DNA from: Penium margaritaceum
Taxonomy: Eukaryota; Streptophyta; Zygnematophyceae; Desmidiales; Peniaceae
DNA: 54,106 nt
NCBI GenBank assembly: GCA_023375785.1
Contig: SZWC01003925.1
Coordinates: forward strand, 16,158-70,263
Reading direction: 5' to 3'
Below the pieces are notes generated by a model. The model saw only the letters and a list, made by a program, of their open reading frames with translations, made no database searches and was not told where the DNA came from. Both the position numbers and the translations under genes were made by a program. The first letter of the stretch is position 1. Each line of letters begins with the position of its first letter. Below, piece after piece: positions 31,464 through 41,842 of this stretch.

Positions 31464-32460
31464 AACAGGCCTAGTGCATCAAGGCCGGTGGGGCGCGCTG
31501 ACGGACCAGCTGTGGAGGATGTGGCTCTGGAGCGGGTGACTCGCTGAGAGGTAGTGGACGAGCCTGCCGGGAGAGACTCAGTAGGCGCCCTAGAAGAGGA
31601 GGGCTGAGAGGAGGGAAGAGCACGAAGTCTCCCCCCATGAGTATAAGGCTCTGGGCAGGGGGGCCGAGCCTGAGGCTCACCGCCTGCAGTGGTGTCAAGC
31701 ACCAGAGAAACTGCAGGGCCAGGGGATGAGATGGGAGTGGAGTGAGCAGTGGACTGTGCGGGAGTGGGTGCCGAGTGTGAGGACTCGGGAATGGCGGTAG
31801 ACGGGAAGGACACAGGACTGCCGGCTGAGGACAGGGGTGACTCGGACTCCGGGGAGGGCGCTGAGGCCCCCGATCCAAAGGAGACTGAGTCCTCGTCACT
31901 GTCCGTAGGAGTGACAACAGGGGACGCTGTCTGAGAGGAAGACGTGGATGCACGGAGATCGGAGGCTGGAATAGACCCACCCCCCCCCCAAGCCGACGAA
32001 GCGAGGAGAGAGACGACGGAGGAGGGACATGGGACAAGTCACGGGGAAAGACATCCTCAAAATAGAGGGTGTCACGCGACTCGATGACATGGGAACGGTC
32101 GGGGTCCCATAAACGCCATGCCTTAGACATGGCAGAAACGCCAAGAAACGTGTAGAGGCGCGCACGAGGACTCAGTTTGCCATCACGAAAGTCCTCTGGC
32201 AACCAGACAGTAGCCACACAGCCCCAAACACGAGCCAGACGGAGGTCAGCACAGTGACCGTACCAGTGCTCAAAGGGGGTGATGTGACGAGGAAGGGGAC
32301 TGTGTGGGACACGGTTCCATACCCAGGTCATGTAGCACATGGCCTCGAAGGAGAAGACGGAAGAAAGGGAGGACTCGCTGAGGAGAGTACGAACTCCATC
32401 AGCGAGGGTGCGATTCCAGCGTTCCGAGACACCGTTCTGCTGGGATGGGGTGCAAACGAG
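31464..32460 (-). pseudogene. copia E integrase C-terminus and linker
   Basis: It starts with QQNGVSERWNRTLADGVR, the end of the integrase core including the catalytic Glu, then CYMTWVWNRVPHSPLPRH, RVWGCVATVWLPEDFRDG, SKAWRLWDPDRSHVIESRD and a Ser/Pro linker. A C10 homopolymer at 31980-31989 coincides with a frameshift. The two catalytic Asp residues and the HHCC motif that should precede this part are absent. Confidence 0.8.
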
Positions 32461-33439
32461 GGCACGCGGAACAAACGGTCACAGCGAGTGCCTTGCAGTA
32501 AGACACGACCAGTGCTGTGATGCATAACAGAGGCAACACCCCGACTGGATGAGAAGTCCATGCCCTGGTCGTCGAGAGTCATAACAGACAGCAGACGAAG
32601 CTCAAGAGCGGGCACATAGAGAACGTCAGGGAGGAAGAGCTCCCCCCCAGGGCCAACAAAGCGGACGACACCGACACCCTGGACAGGGAGAAGGTGGCCA
32701 GAGCCAGTGCGCACAAAGCGAACAGAACCAACAGGACCCAACGACACAAACGCTGAACGACAGGAAGTCATGTGGTGGGTGGCCCGTGAATCAAGAATCC
32801 AGAAGCCACCCGTCACACGGACAGACGCAGGGTCACGACTCACAGCGGCAATGGCAGAACGTGGAAAGAGGCGCTGGCCACAAGCGGCAAGGCAACGAGG
32901 GAGACTGTACGACTGCCAATCCTCAATCCATGGGACGTCAACTAGGGGACATCCCTGAACATGACCGGGGGGGGGTCCACGAAGAGACAAGTCAACAGCA
33001 CACGCAAGGTCCTCCTCAACCGAACGTACACTCTCACCTCCCTGATCACGGAGGTGACGCTGGTGTATGGCGTGAGAGAGCGCAGAGTCCAGCTGGCGGT
33101 CGTCCTCAGGCGGTCCGGTGATGAGTGAGGTAGAGGAGTGTGACTGGGGACCAAGAGTGGAGGAAGTCCATGTTGGAGGTGAGTAGAAGCCGGAGGGAGG
33201 CCCGAAGTAGACAGGACCTCCAAATCCCGGGGGCCAACCCCAGGGTGTAGGTGGAGAAGGTAAAGAGAGGACAGTGCTGTAGGCAGCTACTGCAAGCAAT
33301 GGAGGAGACGTGTGCGTAGAGCCACGACTGGACCCCGCGGAGGTGGAGGAGCGGGCAGAGCCTCCACCTGACCCTGAAGAGCGTGCCCAGTGAGCACGCA
33401 TGGCTGAGGCCAGGCGTGCATCATCTGGTGGTGCAGGGC
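32461..33439 (-). pseudogene. copia E protease, joined by deletion to integrase end
   Basis: The frame runs GGFWILDSRATHHMTSCRSAF, SVRFVRTGSGHLLPVQGVG, LFLPDVLYVPALELRLLSV and GTRCDRLFRVP. The protease triad DSG is DSR here (codon CGG near 32785), which should abolish catalysis. Immediately after LFRVP the sequence jumps to the integrase end at about 32465. By comparison with D about 0.55-0.6 kb is missing. Confidence 0.8.
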
Positions 33440-34716
33440 ACTTGGGCGCCGCATGACCAGCGGCGCCACAGTTCCAGCAAGTGACAGTGCTGGAGGAGGA
33501 GGAGTGGGATGCCGTGCTATCAGACCCGCGACCTTTGCCACCCTTCCCCTGCCCGCCACCGCCAGAGCCACCTCCTCGGCCTTTACCTTTGTTGCCCCCT
33601 CCACCACGCCCACTTCCTTGGGAAGCAAGGGAGGTGATGGTGGTAGTGGAGGTGAGGACGGAGGATGAGCTGGAGGCTGAGGAGGTGGAGGAGGAGGGAA
33701 GTGCGGTGGTCGCTGCTGCAACGGCTGCGCGGTGGATGCGTTTGTTCTGCAAGGAGCTCCACCAGTCGGTGAGGCGCTGGGAGGTGAACTCCCACAAAGC
33801 CCCAATTCCAGGGTGTGCGTCAGTGGGAACAGGCATTGCCGCCAGACGCTCCAACTCTGTGGCCTTCACTTCGCGAAAGATGTCGCTGAGTTCAGGGATG
33901 AGGCCGTTGACGATGGAGAGGACAGCAGGGAGTTGGCCTGGGGCGGCCTTGCCGAGGTCACGTAGCAGACGCAGACTGCGAGCCCAATAGGCGTCAGCAG
34001 TCTCGTCAGCACGCATGGAGAGCGTGTTGAACTGGACGGTGAGGACGCTCTCTGCCGCATGTCCAGTGACTGTCGTGCGCCGCTTGATCAGGGCATAAGC
34101 CCCAACCGGGTCAGTGGGGGTGCGGCGTGCAGTGTCAGCATTATAGGATCCAATCTCATCAGTGAGATCGTCTGGTCTGGCGCGAATGAGGGCTCGGACT
34201 GCTCGTGCTGACTCAGAATCGAATGGCACAAAAGGTGGGACAGCTGAGGGATTTGGTGCATGGTAGTATTCCCAGAGTTGTTACCCTTGCGCCCAGGCAC
34301 TGAAACGAACCTCCCAAGAGTGAAAGGTAAGACTGTTTGTGAAATGGGGTGGAGTGGAGTGAAATTCAGGCTTGCGTTGCACTGATGGAGCAAGGGCTTT
34401 GGCTGCAGTAGCGCCAGCAGCTGCGGCGACTGCAAGTGGATCAGAGGTAGATGTGCCAGCGGCAGTGGAAGCGGAAGCGGGAGAAGTGGAAAATGCGGCA
34501 GCAATGCTAGCGGACTGAGTGTTGCGCAGTGTGGGCTGCAGGCGATTCAGAACCAAGTCAACAATGTGATCGGCGAATGTCTCTTGGTCAGCCTTCAGAA
34601 CCAACCTTCAGTTTTTTCTCAGCAGCGCGCTGAGCACTGAGAGCTGCCTACAATGCAGTGTGCTCACGCTGAAGCTCAGCCTGCAGTGCTGTGTATTGGT
34701 CATCGTCGACTGGCAT
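33440..34716 (-). pseudogene. copia E gag
   Basis: The gag starts at ATG 34714-34716 (MPVDDDQYTALQAELQREHT) with a coiled-coil-like Gln/Ala/Glu segment. A TAG (34648-34650), a +/-1 shift near 34607 and a TAA near 34281 interrupt it. The core reads QLWEYYHAPNPSAVPPF, DETADAYWARSLRLLRDLG, then a Gly-rich basic stretch and a canonical knuckle CWNCGAAGHAAPKC (CX2CX4HX4C). It forms and loads the particle. Confidence 0.78.
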
Positions 34717-34887
34717 TGTGCCAGCGACGTGACTCTGCCGAAAAAACTTTGGCAGAGTTCCCTTGCCCAAGTGGGCGTGGGAAGTAAGATATCGGTGTTG
34801 CAAGTGCGCTGCAAGGCAACAACCTGAACGCACGAACACGCCAATACAGGGAAGGCAGAGAGAGCGGAAGAGCAAGAGAAGGCAAGC

Positions 34888-35520
34888 TCACCACGCACTG
34901 CGGTGCAGAGAGAACAGTGGTGGCAGTGCCGCAGCAGCTGAGGAGGAGACGACTGCGACAAAGGACGATGTGGTGACGACGAAGCAGGCTACACCTGTCA
35001 GAGCTGCACCTGACAGAGCGGCGATGACTGTAGCGATCAAAACCAACAGTTGTAGGTGCCGAGTGACTGACGGTGATGGGGAGGGTAGGGAGGCTGCCTG
35101 TGTTGTGGAGGCGTTAGCGGAGTCAACTGCATTGGAGAGTGCTGTGGCTGTTGCGACTGCGACGGATGCAACTGCATTTGCTGCTGCAGCAATCTGAGTG
35201 ACTACGTTGACGGCCGAGGCCGCCAAGGGTCCCTGGTCAACCGCTGCAGTGTATGTGTCAATGGCTCGACCAGCAGCAGTGCTGGCTGGTGCACGTGCGG
35301 CACGTGCTGTGGCTGCAAAGGTAGTGGCGACGGCAGCGCTGGATGAAAGGATAGCTTGCAGTGCTGAGAGAATATCAGGAGACGAGATGGGCTCTGCAGC
35401 AGTTGTGGCTGGGGATGCAGCAAAACGCGGAGCGGAGGCCTCAGATGCTGCTGCTGCAGCAGGTGGAGCTGCACCACGGGGAACAGTACGACGGTGTTGC
35501 GGGCGTGTCCTATGGGACAT
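34888..35520 (-). CDS. extra ORF between leader and gag of element E, possible membrane protein
   Basis: From ATG 35518-35520 (MSHRTRPQHRRTVPRG) the frame encodes 210 residues and stays open further upstream to a TGA at 35857. The N-terminus is basic, the middle is Ala/Ser/Thr-rich (PATTAAEPISSPDILSALQ) and residues of roughly 156-198 are strongly hydrophobic (LLVLIATVIAALSGAALTG). It lies about 170 bp before gag, on the same strand. No homologue is recognised. It may be an element-borne accessory gene, a captured host fragment, or a chance frame in biased DNA. Confidence 0.4.
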   Translation of the reverse strand: MSHRTRPQHRRTVPRGAAPPAAAAASEASAPRFAASPATTAAEPISSPDILSALQAILSSSAAVATTFAATARAARAPASTAAGRAIDTYTAAVDQGPLAASAVNVVTQIAAAANAVASVAVATATALSNAVDSANASTTQAASLPSPSPSVTRHLQLLVLIATVIAALSGAALTGVACFVVTTSSFVAVVSSSAAAALPPLFSLHRSAW

Positions 35521-35859
35521 GGGCGGTCTTACCAGAGAGTGAAGAGGTCGGTGGTCGTTTTGTGGTGCTGTTGCCGGCTGGTTCAGCGACGTTGGAGTGT
35601 CGTCGTTGGCCGATTGGCAACGAGTCGCGTAGTCCCTTGCGTCCGCCCACGCGTAGTGATTAGCGAGGTCATAGTCTTCACCGGGGTGATACCCCGGACT
35701 GCTGCAACGCACCCTCGACCACACTTCTCTCTCCGCCCGCTCCTCGTAGTACGCAAGCTCCTCGTCAGTATTTGCACAGTCCCGAGCCGCTGTGGATGAC
35801 GGAGGGGCGGGCTCGATCTCAGGTGGAGACGCCAGCGTACTGAGTGATGGGCTGCCTCA

Positions 35860-36930
35860 GGGCAGCCCGTGGTAATCGAGAGTGTGCTGGGGTCAAGCCT
35901 AGCTGCAGGGTTGGGGCTGAGGTCACGGCTGCGAAGATAGCAGTTGCACAGAGCGGCGGCTGCTGCGACTGCCTAGACTGCCACCTAAGCTGCTACTATC
36001 TCGTGCCAAGGTTCACGAGTGCGATGTCAGCGGCTGCAAGGCATGGCTGCTGCTGCTGCTGCTTGGGCCGCCACGGCCTTGCGTTGTGGCTCGTACGGGA
36101 TCACCCGTCGATTGATGCCAGCGGCTGCCCAGAGTGGCGGCTGCTGCTGCTGCCCAAGCTGCTGCGGTCTCGCGCTAAGGTCCACGAGTGCAATGCTGGC
36201 AGCGGCACAGAGTGGCTACTGCTGATGCTGCCCAGCTGCAGGATTGGGGCTGAGATCACGGTTGCGAAGCTAGCAGTTGCACAGAGCGGCGGCTACTGCG
36301 GCTGCCTAGACTGCCACCTAAGCTGCTACTGTCACGTGCCAAGGTTCACGAGCGCGATGTCAGCGGCTGCAAGGCATGGCTGCTGCTGCTGCTGCTTGGG
36401 CCGCCACGGCCTTGCGCTGTGGCTCGTGCGGGATCACCCATCGATTGATGCCAGCGGCTGCCCAGGGTGGCGGCTGCTGCTGCTGCCCAAGCTGCTGCGG
36501 TCTCGCGCTAAGATCCACGAGTGCGATGTTGGCAGCGGCACAGAGTGGTTGCTGCTGATGCTGCTTAAGACACCACGGTCTCGTGCTGTGGCTTGTTCGG
36601 GATCACCCGTCGCTCGATGCTAGCAGCTGCACAGAATGGCTGCTGCTGCTGTTGCTTAGGTCGACACGGCCTCATGCCGTGGCTTGCGCGGGATCACCCG
36701 TCGCTCGATGTTAGGAGCTGCACAGAATGGCAGCTGTTGCTGCTGCCTAAGCTGCCACGATCTCGTGCTGAGGTTCACGAGTGTGATGCTAGCGGCTGCA
36801 CAGCATGACCGCCGCCGCTGCTGCTTAGGCCGCCGCGGTCTCGTGCTGTGGCTTGTGTGGGATCACCCGGCGCTTAGCACGTGAGTCTCATGAGGTCCCA
36901 GGACATCGCGGCGGGAGGGACAGCCCTCCT
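35860..36930 (-). repeat. CAG-rich leader of element E with 333 bp tandem duplication
   Basis: Units at 35901-36233 and 36234-36566 are near-identical. Shorter units of about 105 bp sharing GGGATCACCCGTCG continue to about 36870. In element sense the DNA is CAG/GCAGCAGC-rich. The period of 333 is a multiple of three, so frames stay open across copies. Confidence 0.85.
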
Positions 36931-36942
36931 GCTCTGATACCA
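36931..36942 (-). other. primer binding site of element E (tRNA-iMet)
   Basis: Minus-strand TGGTATCAGAGC directly follows the 5' LTR end (…GCCTACCTAC). Confidence 0.85.
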
Positions 36943-37529
36943 GTAGGTAGGCGTAGATGCTAGGCTAGCAAGGAAGCAGGTGACAAGCAACGAAGTACGC
37001 CATGGATCGGGGAACGCTCACGACTTAGAAAAGTGTAGTCACAAGACACAGCTTGACAAGAGAGTGAAGTGTGAGCGAGGTGGTGAGAGCCAGTTGACCG
37101 GGCCACCCACGCGAGACACTCGTCGTAGGGCCCGGACGCCACCCAGGGATCGAACCCAACCCTGGAGCGAACGAGCTCCAAGCGGTTTCTCACACGCCGG
37201 CACAAGCCGGACGTGTGGTCCCGAGGGATCAGCAACCCGGTTCACCACTCTAGGAACATGCAAGTATGTAATCAACTAACAAGCATGCATTCCCACAAGT
37301 TGTATCCCCTTTTAGCACGTGAGTGTATTACTAAACTAAGGCATGTGATAAGGCTGGTGCTAAAGCCACCACTTGGCAGCTTGAAGGAGGCATATGCTCT
37401 GTGCCCTTCATGTTGCACCACAGTTTTACACCAGGGAGCCTTAATCCAGTTCAATCACCTGCAGTGGTGAGGTGTGTACATGAATGGAGATAAGAGGGCA
37501 CTTGCACGTGTTTGTGACAATAACCAACA
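36943..37529 (-). repeat. 5' LTR of element E
   Basis: It matches 29093-29681 with about 28 differences. It carries the same B-box-like GGGTTCGATCCC (near 37150, here with one change, GGGTTGGGTTCGATCC). AGGTT follows at 37530-37534. Confidence 0.9.
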
Positions 37530-37534
37530 AGGTT

Positions 37535-38006
37535 TACCCCGGAAGTCACAACATCATCTTTGTCGCAGTTTGTGATGTGATCAATTGTGTTCCCCAAGAG
37601 TACTTACAAAAGTTTTTAGAGCGAGTTTGCACAAAATGCAAGGCATCCATCTTTGGATTGCCCCACTTCCCACTCACTTATTACTTAGGTTTTCCATGAC
37701 GTGCTCACTTAGCCAGGTGCGCTTACTACACACACCAGCTTCCGGGCGCTCTTGCGCACATACTCACACCAACAAGCAACATGTACAGGACATCGGTCGT
37801 GAGCCCGACACCCACCGACCACCCTCCAAGCGCATGTACGCATGCTGCCCAGAGGTCTATACTCCCCCTTGCCATCCCGCGCTAGCTGCAGATTAACGCT
37901 AAGACTTGACATACCAGGCGATTATAATCTCTCCACTGGAAAAGCTCGCCAAGTTCCCCGCCTCTCAGCCCCTCCTAGCCCTGACCCATTGCACTGTCGC
38001 CGTTGT
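37535..38006. other. downstream region of the host gene, no gene seen
   Basis: This should include the 3' UTR of the minus-strand host gene. No AATAAA is obvious on the minus strand; a TGTAA (green-algal style poly-A signal) occurs near 37610 but is too weak to call. No repeat is evident. Confidence 0.4.
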
Positions 38007-39426
38007 TCATAAGGCGCGGATGGCAGCGGCCACATCATCCACGTTCGCGTACTTGAGGATGCCAGTGTCCTTGTATGCAAATGTGCACTCTGTACCCTTG
38101 AACACAAAAGTACCCCCCTGCTGTGTCAGCAGCTGCTCCTTTGCCGGCGCGAGCGAGCCCCAGTTGGAGAGCACGGTGTTCATGTTGATTAGGCGCTGTG
38201 TCGCGAGCTCAAACGGGCGCTGGTAGCCGCCTCCCAAGATGTCAAAGGGCGTCGAGCCATCAAAGACCGGAGTGCGGCCACTGTCACCTACGTAGCCTCG
38301 CAGAACCTGGGGCGCCACAGGCAAGTCGGACAGCAGGAGAAAGAGGTGAGGGGAGCAGGGTTAAGACAGGACCAGGGGCGATGGAAGCACAAGCCTTCGG
38401 GCCTGGAGGGTTAGCAGAAGGGAAGAAAAGGGGGAAGGCGGGTTGGGAACGCGTTGGATAGATTGGGGTAGCAATGGAAAAAAGGTGCAGGAGGCAGATG
38501 AGGAAGGGCAGCAGAAGCAAAGACATAGGGCAAGAAGCGCAACACAACAGGCAAAGTGGTGGAGAGGTCGCCTGTGAGAGGCATGATCTGGAGACTGCAT
38601 GACGGTTGAGCAGATACTCACTCACTTCAATGCGTACATCAGCCGGCTGGCTGCGTCCATGCTCAAGCTCAGATTGCCAGCAAGAACCGGGGCACCAGGG
38701 GGTGAGAAAGGGGAGAGGGGGGGGGGATGGGGCTGGGGGGGTGTGTGTTCAGCACCTCTTGAATGGTGCCAGGGCTGCCGATGCCGGCCAGCATGGGCAG
38801 GAGCTTGAGGTAGGGGCTGACAGGCGCTTCAGGAGCGAAACCTGGGGAGAACTCGAGCCTCTTGTACGTGGCGCCGTCGGGGTCAGCGTACAGAATGTCC
38901 AGCGGGAAGTTCTGCAGCTCCGAGAACTTTCGCGCATTCTCCACACTGCCCAGTCCGACAGCCGCAAGGGAAACTGGCACGCTGAACGACTGCTTTGCCT
39001 TGATTTCTGGTAGGATCTGCAGGTGCACAGAAAACAGAGTAGGAGAATCACAGAGGAACAAGGACAGGCGTGCTCGATGGGCGTTCGAGAATGCATGGCT
39101 GTTTAACCCGTGATGAAAAGTGCACGGTCTTTTCCAGAGCATGCGCCCGTGCATATGCGTGCCAGAAAAAATGTGTGTACGCGAGGTTGGAAGTGACCTG
39201 TGCCCCAAATGCCCACACATTAGCACGCACTCGAGCGCATGTTGACTTTGATGACTGAATTCTAGGATGGAAGTTGGGAGTCAGGATCGATCAACATCGA
39301 CTCAAGGGGCATAGACGAAGGTTCAGGATTTACAGATGCCTGCACAGCTTGAACCATTCAACTCCAGAACAGTTCAAGGGAGCTATGAGTTGCCAAAAGT
39401 TGGGCATTGCACTCACGCCTCCCATC

Positions 39427-39464
<38 letters not shown>

Positions 39465-41232
39465 TCATGCACAGCTGCCTAAGCGGACATAGACAAGCAC
39501 GTAGAACTGAGCAAATGCGCGCACAGACACTTCACTACCCACCTTGCGCACGATGAACTGCGCATACTCTGCAGTGGTGAGGTCCGCAAAGTGCGTGAGG
39601 AAGACCAACACGATTGCACTGTTGGGAGAGCTCCAGCTCCACAGCGACTGTGCGTCCACCTCCTCACCTGCAGGGGAGACAGATGGCAGATTTCCGAATG
39701 CGCGCCATGGCATTGTCGTCATCGTTGTCGTCATGCAGAGAGGGGTGAAGGTGATGTGCCAGGGCGACTGTGCCACGAACACGGGGAGATTGGCGCAGTG
39801 GTGGCATTTTTGTTCACATGGAGAAGATGGAGATGGAGGGTTGGGCAACCGGGTGCAGGGGTGATGGTGGGGAGTGTGTGAGTGAGTGAGTGAGTGAGTG
39901 AGTGAGTGAGTGAGTGAGTGAGTGAGTGAGTGAGTGAGTGAGTGAGTGAGTGAGTGAGTGAGTGATTGAGTGAGNGAGAGAGAGAGAGAGAGAGAGAGAG
40001 ACTGATGAGGGAAGGAGGAAGACATTGATGGTGAAGTAGGAGGGAGGAGGAGGAGGAGGAGGAGGAGGAGGAGGAAAGTCTTCGATGTCCCAAACGTTGG
40101 TGCTACCATTCTCATGCCACTTCAGAAGAACCTCCAGTTGCCTCAAACTTAAGTCTTCCCCATGTTGCTTTGTTTGCCCCGCTCATTACTTGGACAAGAT
40201 CACTCATCTCTCTCAAACTTCTGATGGAACGCTCATTAAGCTTAGCACCGCCAGACCCCATGTGCGACTATGCCATCTTGCCATGATGCCATCATGTCAT
40301 CACGCCATGATGCCGTCATGCCATCATAGCGTCATATCATCATGCCATCATGACGTCATGCCATTATGTCGTCATGCCGTCATGCCGTCATGCCATCATG
40401 TCGCCATGCCAGCATGTTCGAACTTACGCCACATTGTCCCACACTTTAGGGGTTCAAGATTGAGGATGACACATGCCTCGGCCCGGCTCCAGACAACCAC
40501 ACCCCGCGGTCTTGGGGTGGGGGGGGGGAGAGGGGGGGGNNNNNNNNNNNNNNNNNNNNNNNNNNNNNNNNNNNNNNNNNNNNNNNNNNNNNNNNNNNNN
40601 NNNNNNNNNNNNNNNNNNNNNNNNNNNNNNNNNNNNNNNNNNNNNNNNNNNNNNNNNNNNNNNNNNNNNNNNNGGGGGGGGGCTGAGCTTAGGAAGACGA
40701 GGTGCGGCGGCGCCCCATCACAACCCGTGCTGCGCTGCCCACCTGTGGCGGCGCTCAGGAACTTGGCCCCCTCCAACGCCGTGAAGTAGGCCGAAGCGGA
40801 TCCGCTCGCAGCTGCCGGAGCAGCGGCCGGGGCCTCTGCGCTCGCTGCGACAATCGTCGATCCGCTACCGCCGGCGCTGGTGCTGGTGCCGCTGGAGTCC
40901 TCCGCTGCCGCACGAGCGATCGAGCGCCTCGGGCGGGAGGATTCCTTGTGGTGCGGCCGTGACGGACAGGGAGAGGCTGCTGCTGCTGCTGATGCTGTGC
41001 ATGGGTCAGATCGCCTCGGCTGCGAGAGCTCTGGTGATACCCTGCTCCTACCAGTACGGCTGAAGCTCCCGCTGCCGCCGCTGATGCGCCTGCTGCTTAT
41101 CCTGCTGCCGCCGCCTTCAGCAGCTACGACCACCCGTGCCTTGCCGCTTGGCGAAGGCACAGAGCCGGCGGCATGGGTGCGTGCGGCAGAAGGGGCTTCC
41201 AAGGGGCACGAGAGACTTGTCAGAGCTGCCAT
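38007..41232 (-). CDS. plastid-type AhpC/TSA_2 (PRXL2/AAED1-like) thioredoxin-fold protein, 4 exons
   Basis: Exons on the minus strand are 41232-40743, 39667-39543, 39016-38756 and 38306-38007 (stop TGA). All three introns are GT-AG and the phases join, giving 391 residues. Residues 1 to about 145 are Ser/Arg/Ala/Gly-rich, a likely chloroplast transit peptide. The fold domain follows: AYFTALEGAKFL, SLWSW, AIVLVFLTHFADLTTAEYAQ, VSLAAVGLGSVENARKF, LDILYADPDGATYKRL, LTQQGGTFVFKG and FAYKDTG. These match plant peroxiredoxin-like 2 proteins. The family's HFGCxxC redox pair is replaced: residues 192 and 195 are Asp and Thr, so classical peroxidase chemistry is unlikely. Intron 1 holds the N gap and microsatellites. 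Exact substrate is unknown. Confidence 0.85.
39429..39462. repeat. (CA)n microsatellite in intron 2
   Basis: Sixteen CA units in a row lie inside the second intron of the host gene. Confidence 0.9.
39873..40075. repeat. (GTGA)n, (GA)n and (GGA)n microsatellites in intron 1
   Basis: About 24 GTGA units end at a single N (39975), followed by a GA run to about 40000 and a GGA run at 40038-40075. The N marks an unresolved repeat length. The blocks lie in intron 1 of the host gene. Confidence 0.9.
40270..40415. repeat. ATGCCATC-type short tandem repeat in intron 1
   Basis: Variants of ATGCCATCATG, GTCATGCCGTC and ATCATGTC alternate for about 145 bp. They are built largely from CATGATG/CATCATG words and so are self-complementary. 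Confidence 0.75.
40540..40673. other. assembly gap (134 Ns) flanked by G runs
   Basis: Runs of G on both sides suggest the gap arose from a poly-G tract. It lies in intron 1, so the host coding sequence is unaffected. Confidence 0.95.
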
Positions 41233-41597
41233 TACGACAGGGAGGGGGGGGTAGGGACAGGAAGGATCTGGATTTGTCCAGAGGGTAGAGGAGCCCTGGC
41301 CGTTGCCCTCACGACATGAACAACGAGAGTGCTAGACCTCAGTTGAAGCACTTCGAGACTTCGCGTACGGCACTGGTGTGTTTTCGCAGACCAAAACACA
41401 ACTGTAGAGACGACGGCGAATCTGGAGAGACACGGAGGCCAGAAAGATCGGGAAAGAAAAGAGAGGGTTGGTTTCCCAGGACGCAGGAAGCGATACCAAA
41501 TGGCAACTGAGAGATATGCCACGTCGCCCAAGCCCAGGCTAGCCTCACGTGTTGAATTCTGGCCCAGAAATTGCCTCCCACGTGAAACTGCCATTGA
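41233..41597. other. upstream region of the host gene
   Basis: This is the expected promoter and 5' UTR of the minus-strand gene. A pyrimidine-rich stretch (in sense CTACCCCCCCCTCCC) directly precedes the ATG. No clear TATA box is seen. Confidence 0.35.
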
Positions 41598-41795
41598 GGT
41601 CATGATCAAGCGTTCCTCTTACAAGGTGTTTCTTCCCGCCTTACGGCCTTGATAAACGGACGCAAGGGTACTAAACCGGACAAACCCCTGGTAGTACCTC
41701 AACTTGTTGAAATTGAAGACGGAATATCTCGCCATGTTGTTGAGCAGGGGAAGTATGGTAATTACAGGCATATGAATATCTCTGGTATGAAATGA
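41598..41795 (+). other. unrecognised 65-codon open frame, possible exon or gene relic
   Basis: After a TGA at 41595 the frame stays open to a TGA at 41793-41795. The amino-acid pattern looks like a real protein (GVSSRLTALINGRKG, KPLVVPQLVEIEDG, VVEQGKYGNYRHMN) rather than random translation. It has no ATG near the start and no partner exon was found. The family is not recognised. A minus-strand frame of 68 codons overlaps it. Confidence 0.25.
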
Positions 41796-41842
41796 ACCAA
41801 GCCTCTTTGGCTTGATTTCAAACATTTCTCCCTACCAAGCTT

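Larger units (their letters stand above)
29093..37529 (-). mobile_element. Ty1/copia retrotransposon E, integrase-deleted, with target-site duplication
   Basis: LTRs lie at 29093-29681 and 36943-37529 and are about 95% identical by eye. The duplication AGGTT is present at 29088-29092 and 37530-37534. In minus sense the order is primer site, long leader with tandem repeats, an extra ORF, gag, protease (mutated), a deletion removing the integrase core, linker, RT and RNase H. The purine tract GGGTCATGGGGGAG precedes the 3' LTR. Confidence 0.93.

Noticed and set aside
39465-40146. Host-gene exon at 40081-40146 (WHENGSTNVWDIEDF)
   Set aside because: Exon 1 joins 39667 directly in phase with a good GT-AG pair and matches the family; including this segment would require passing through the GGA and GTGA repeats.
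40396-40789. Open frames running through the 134-N gap
   Set aside because: Translation of Ns is meaningless; the minus-strand frame is real only up to the splice donor at 40742.
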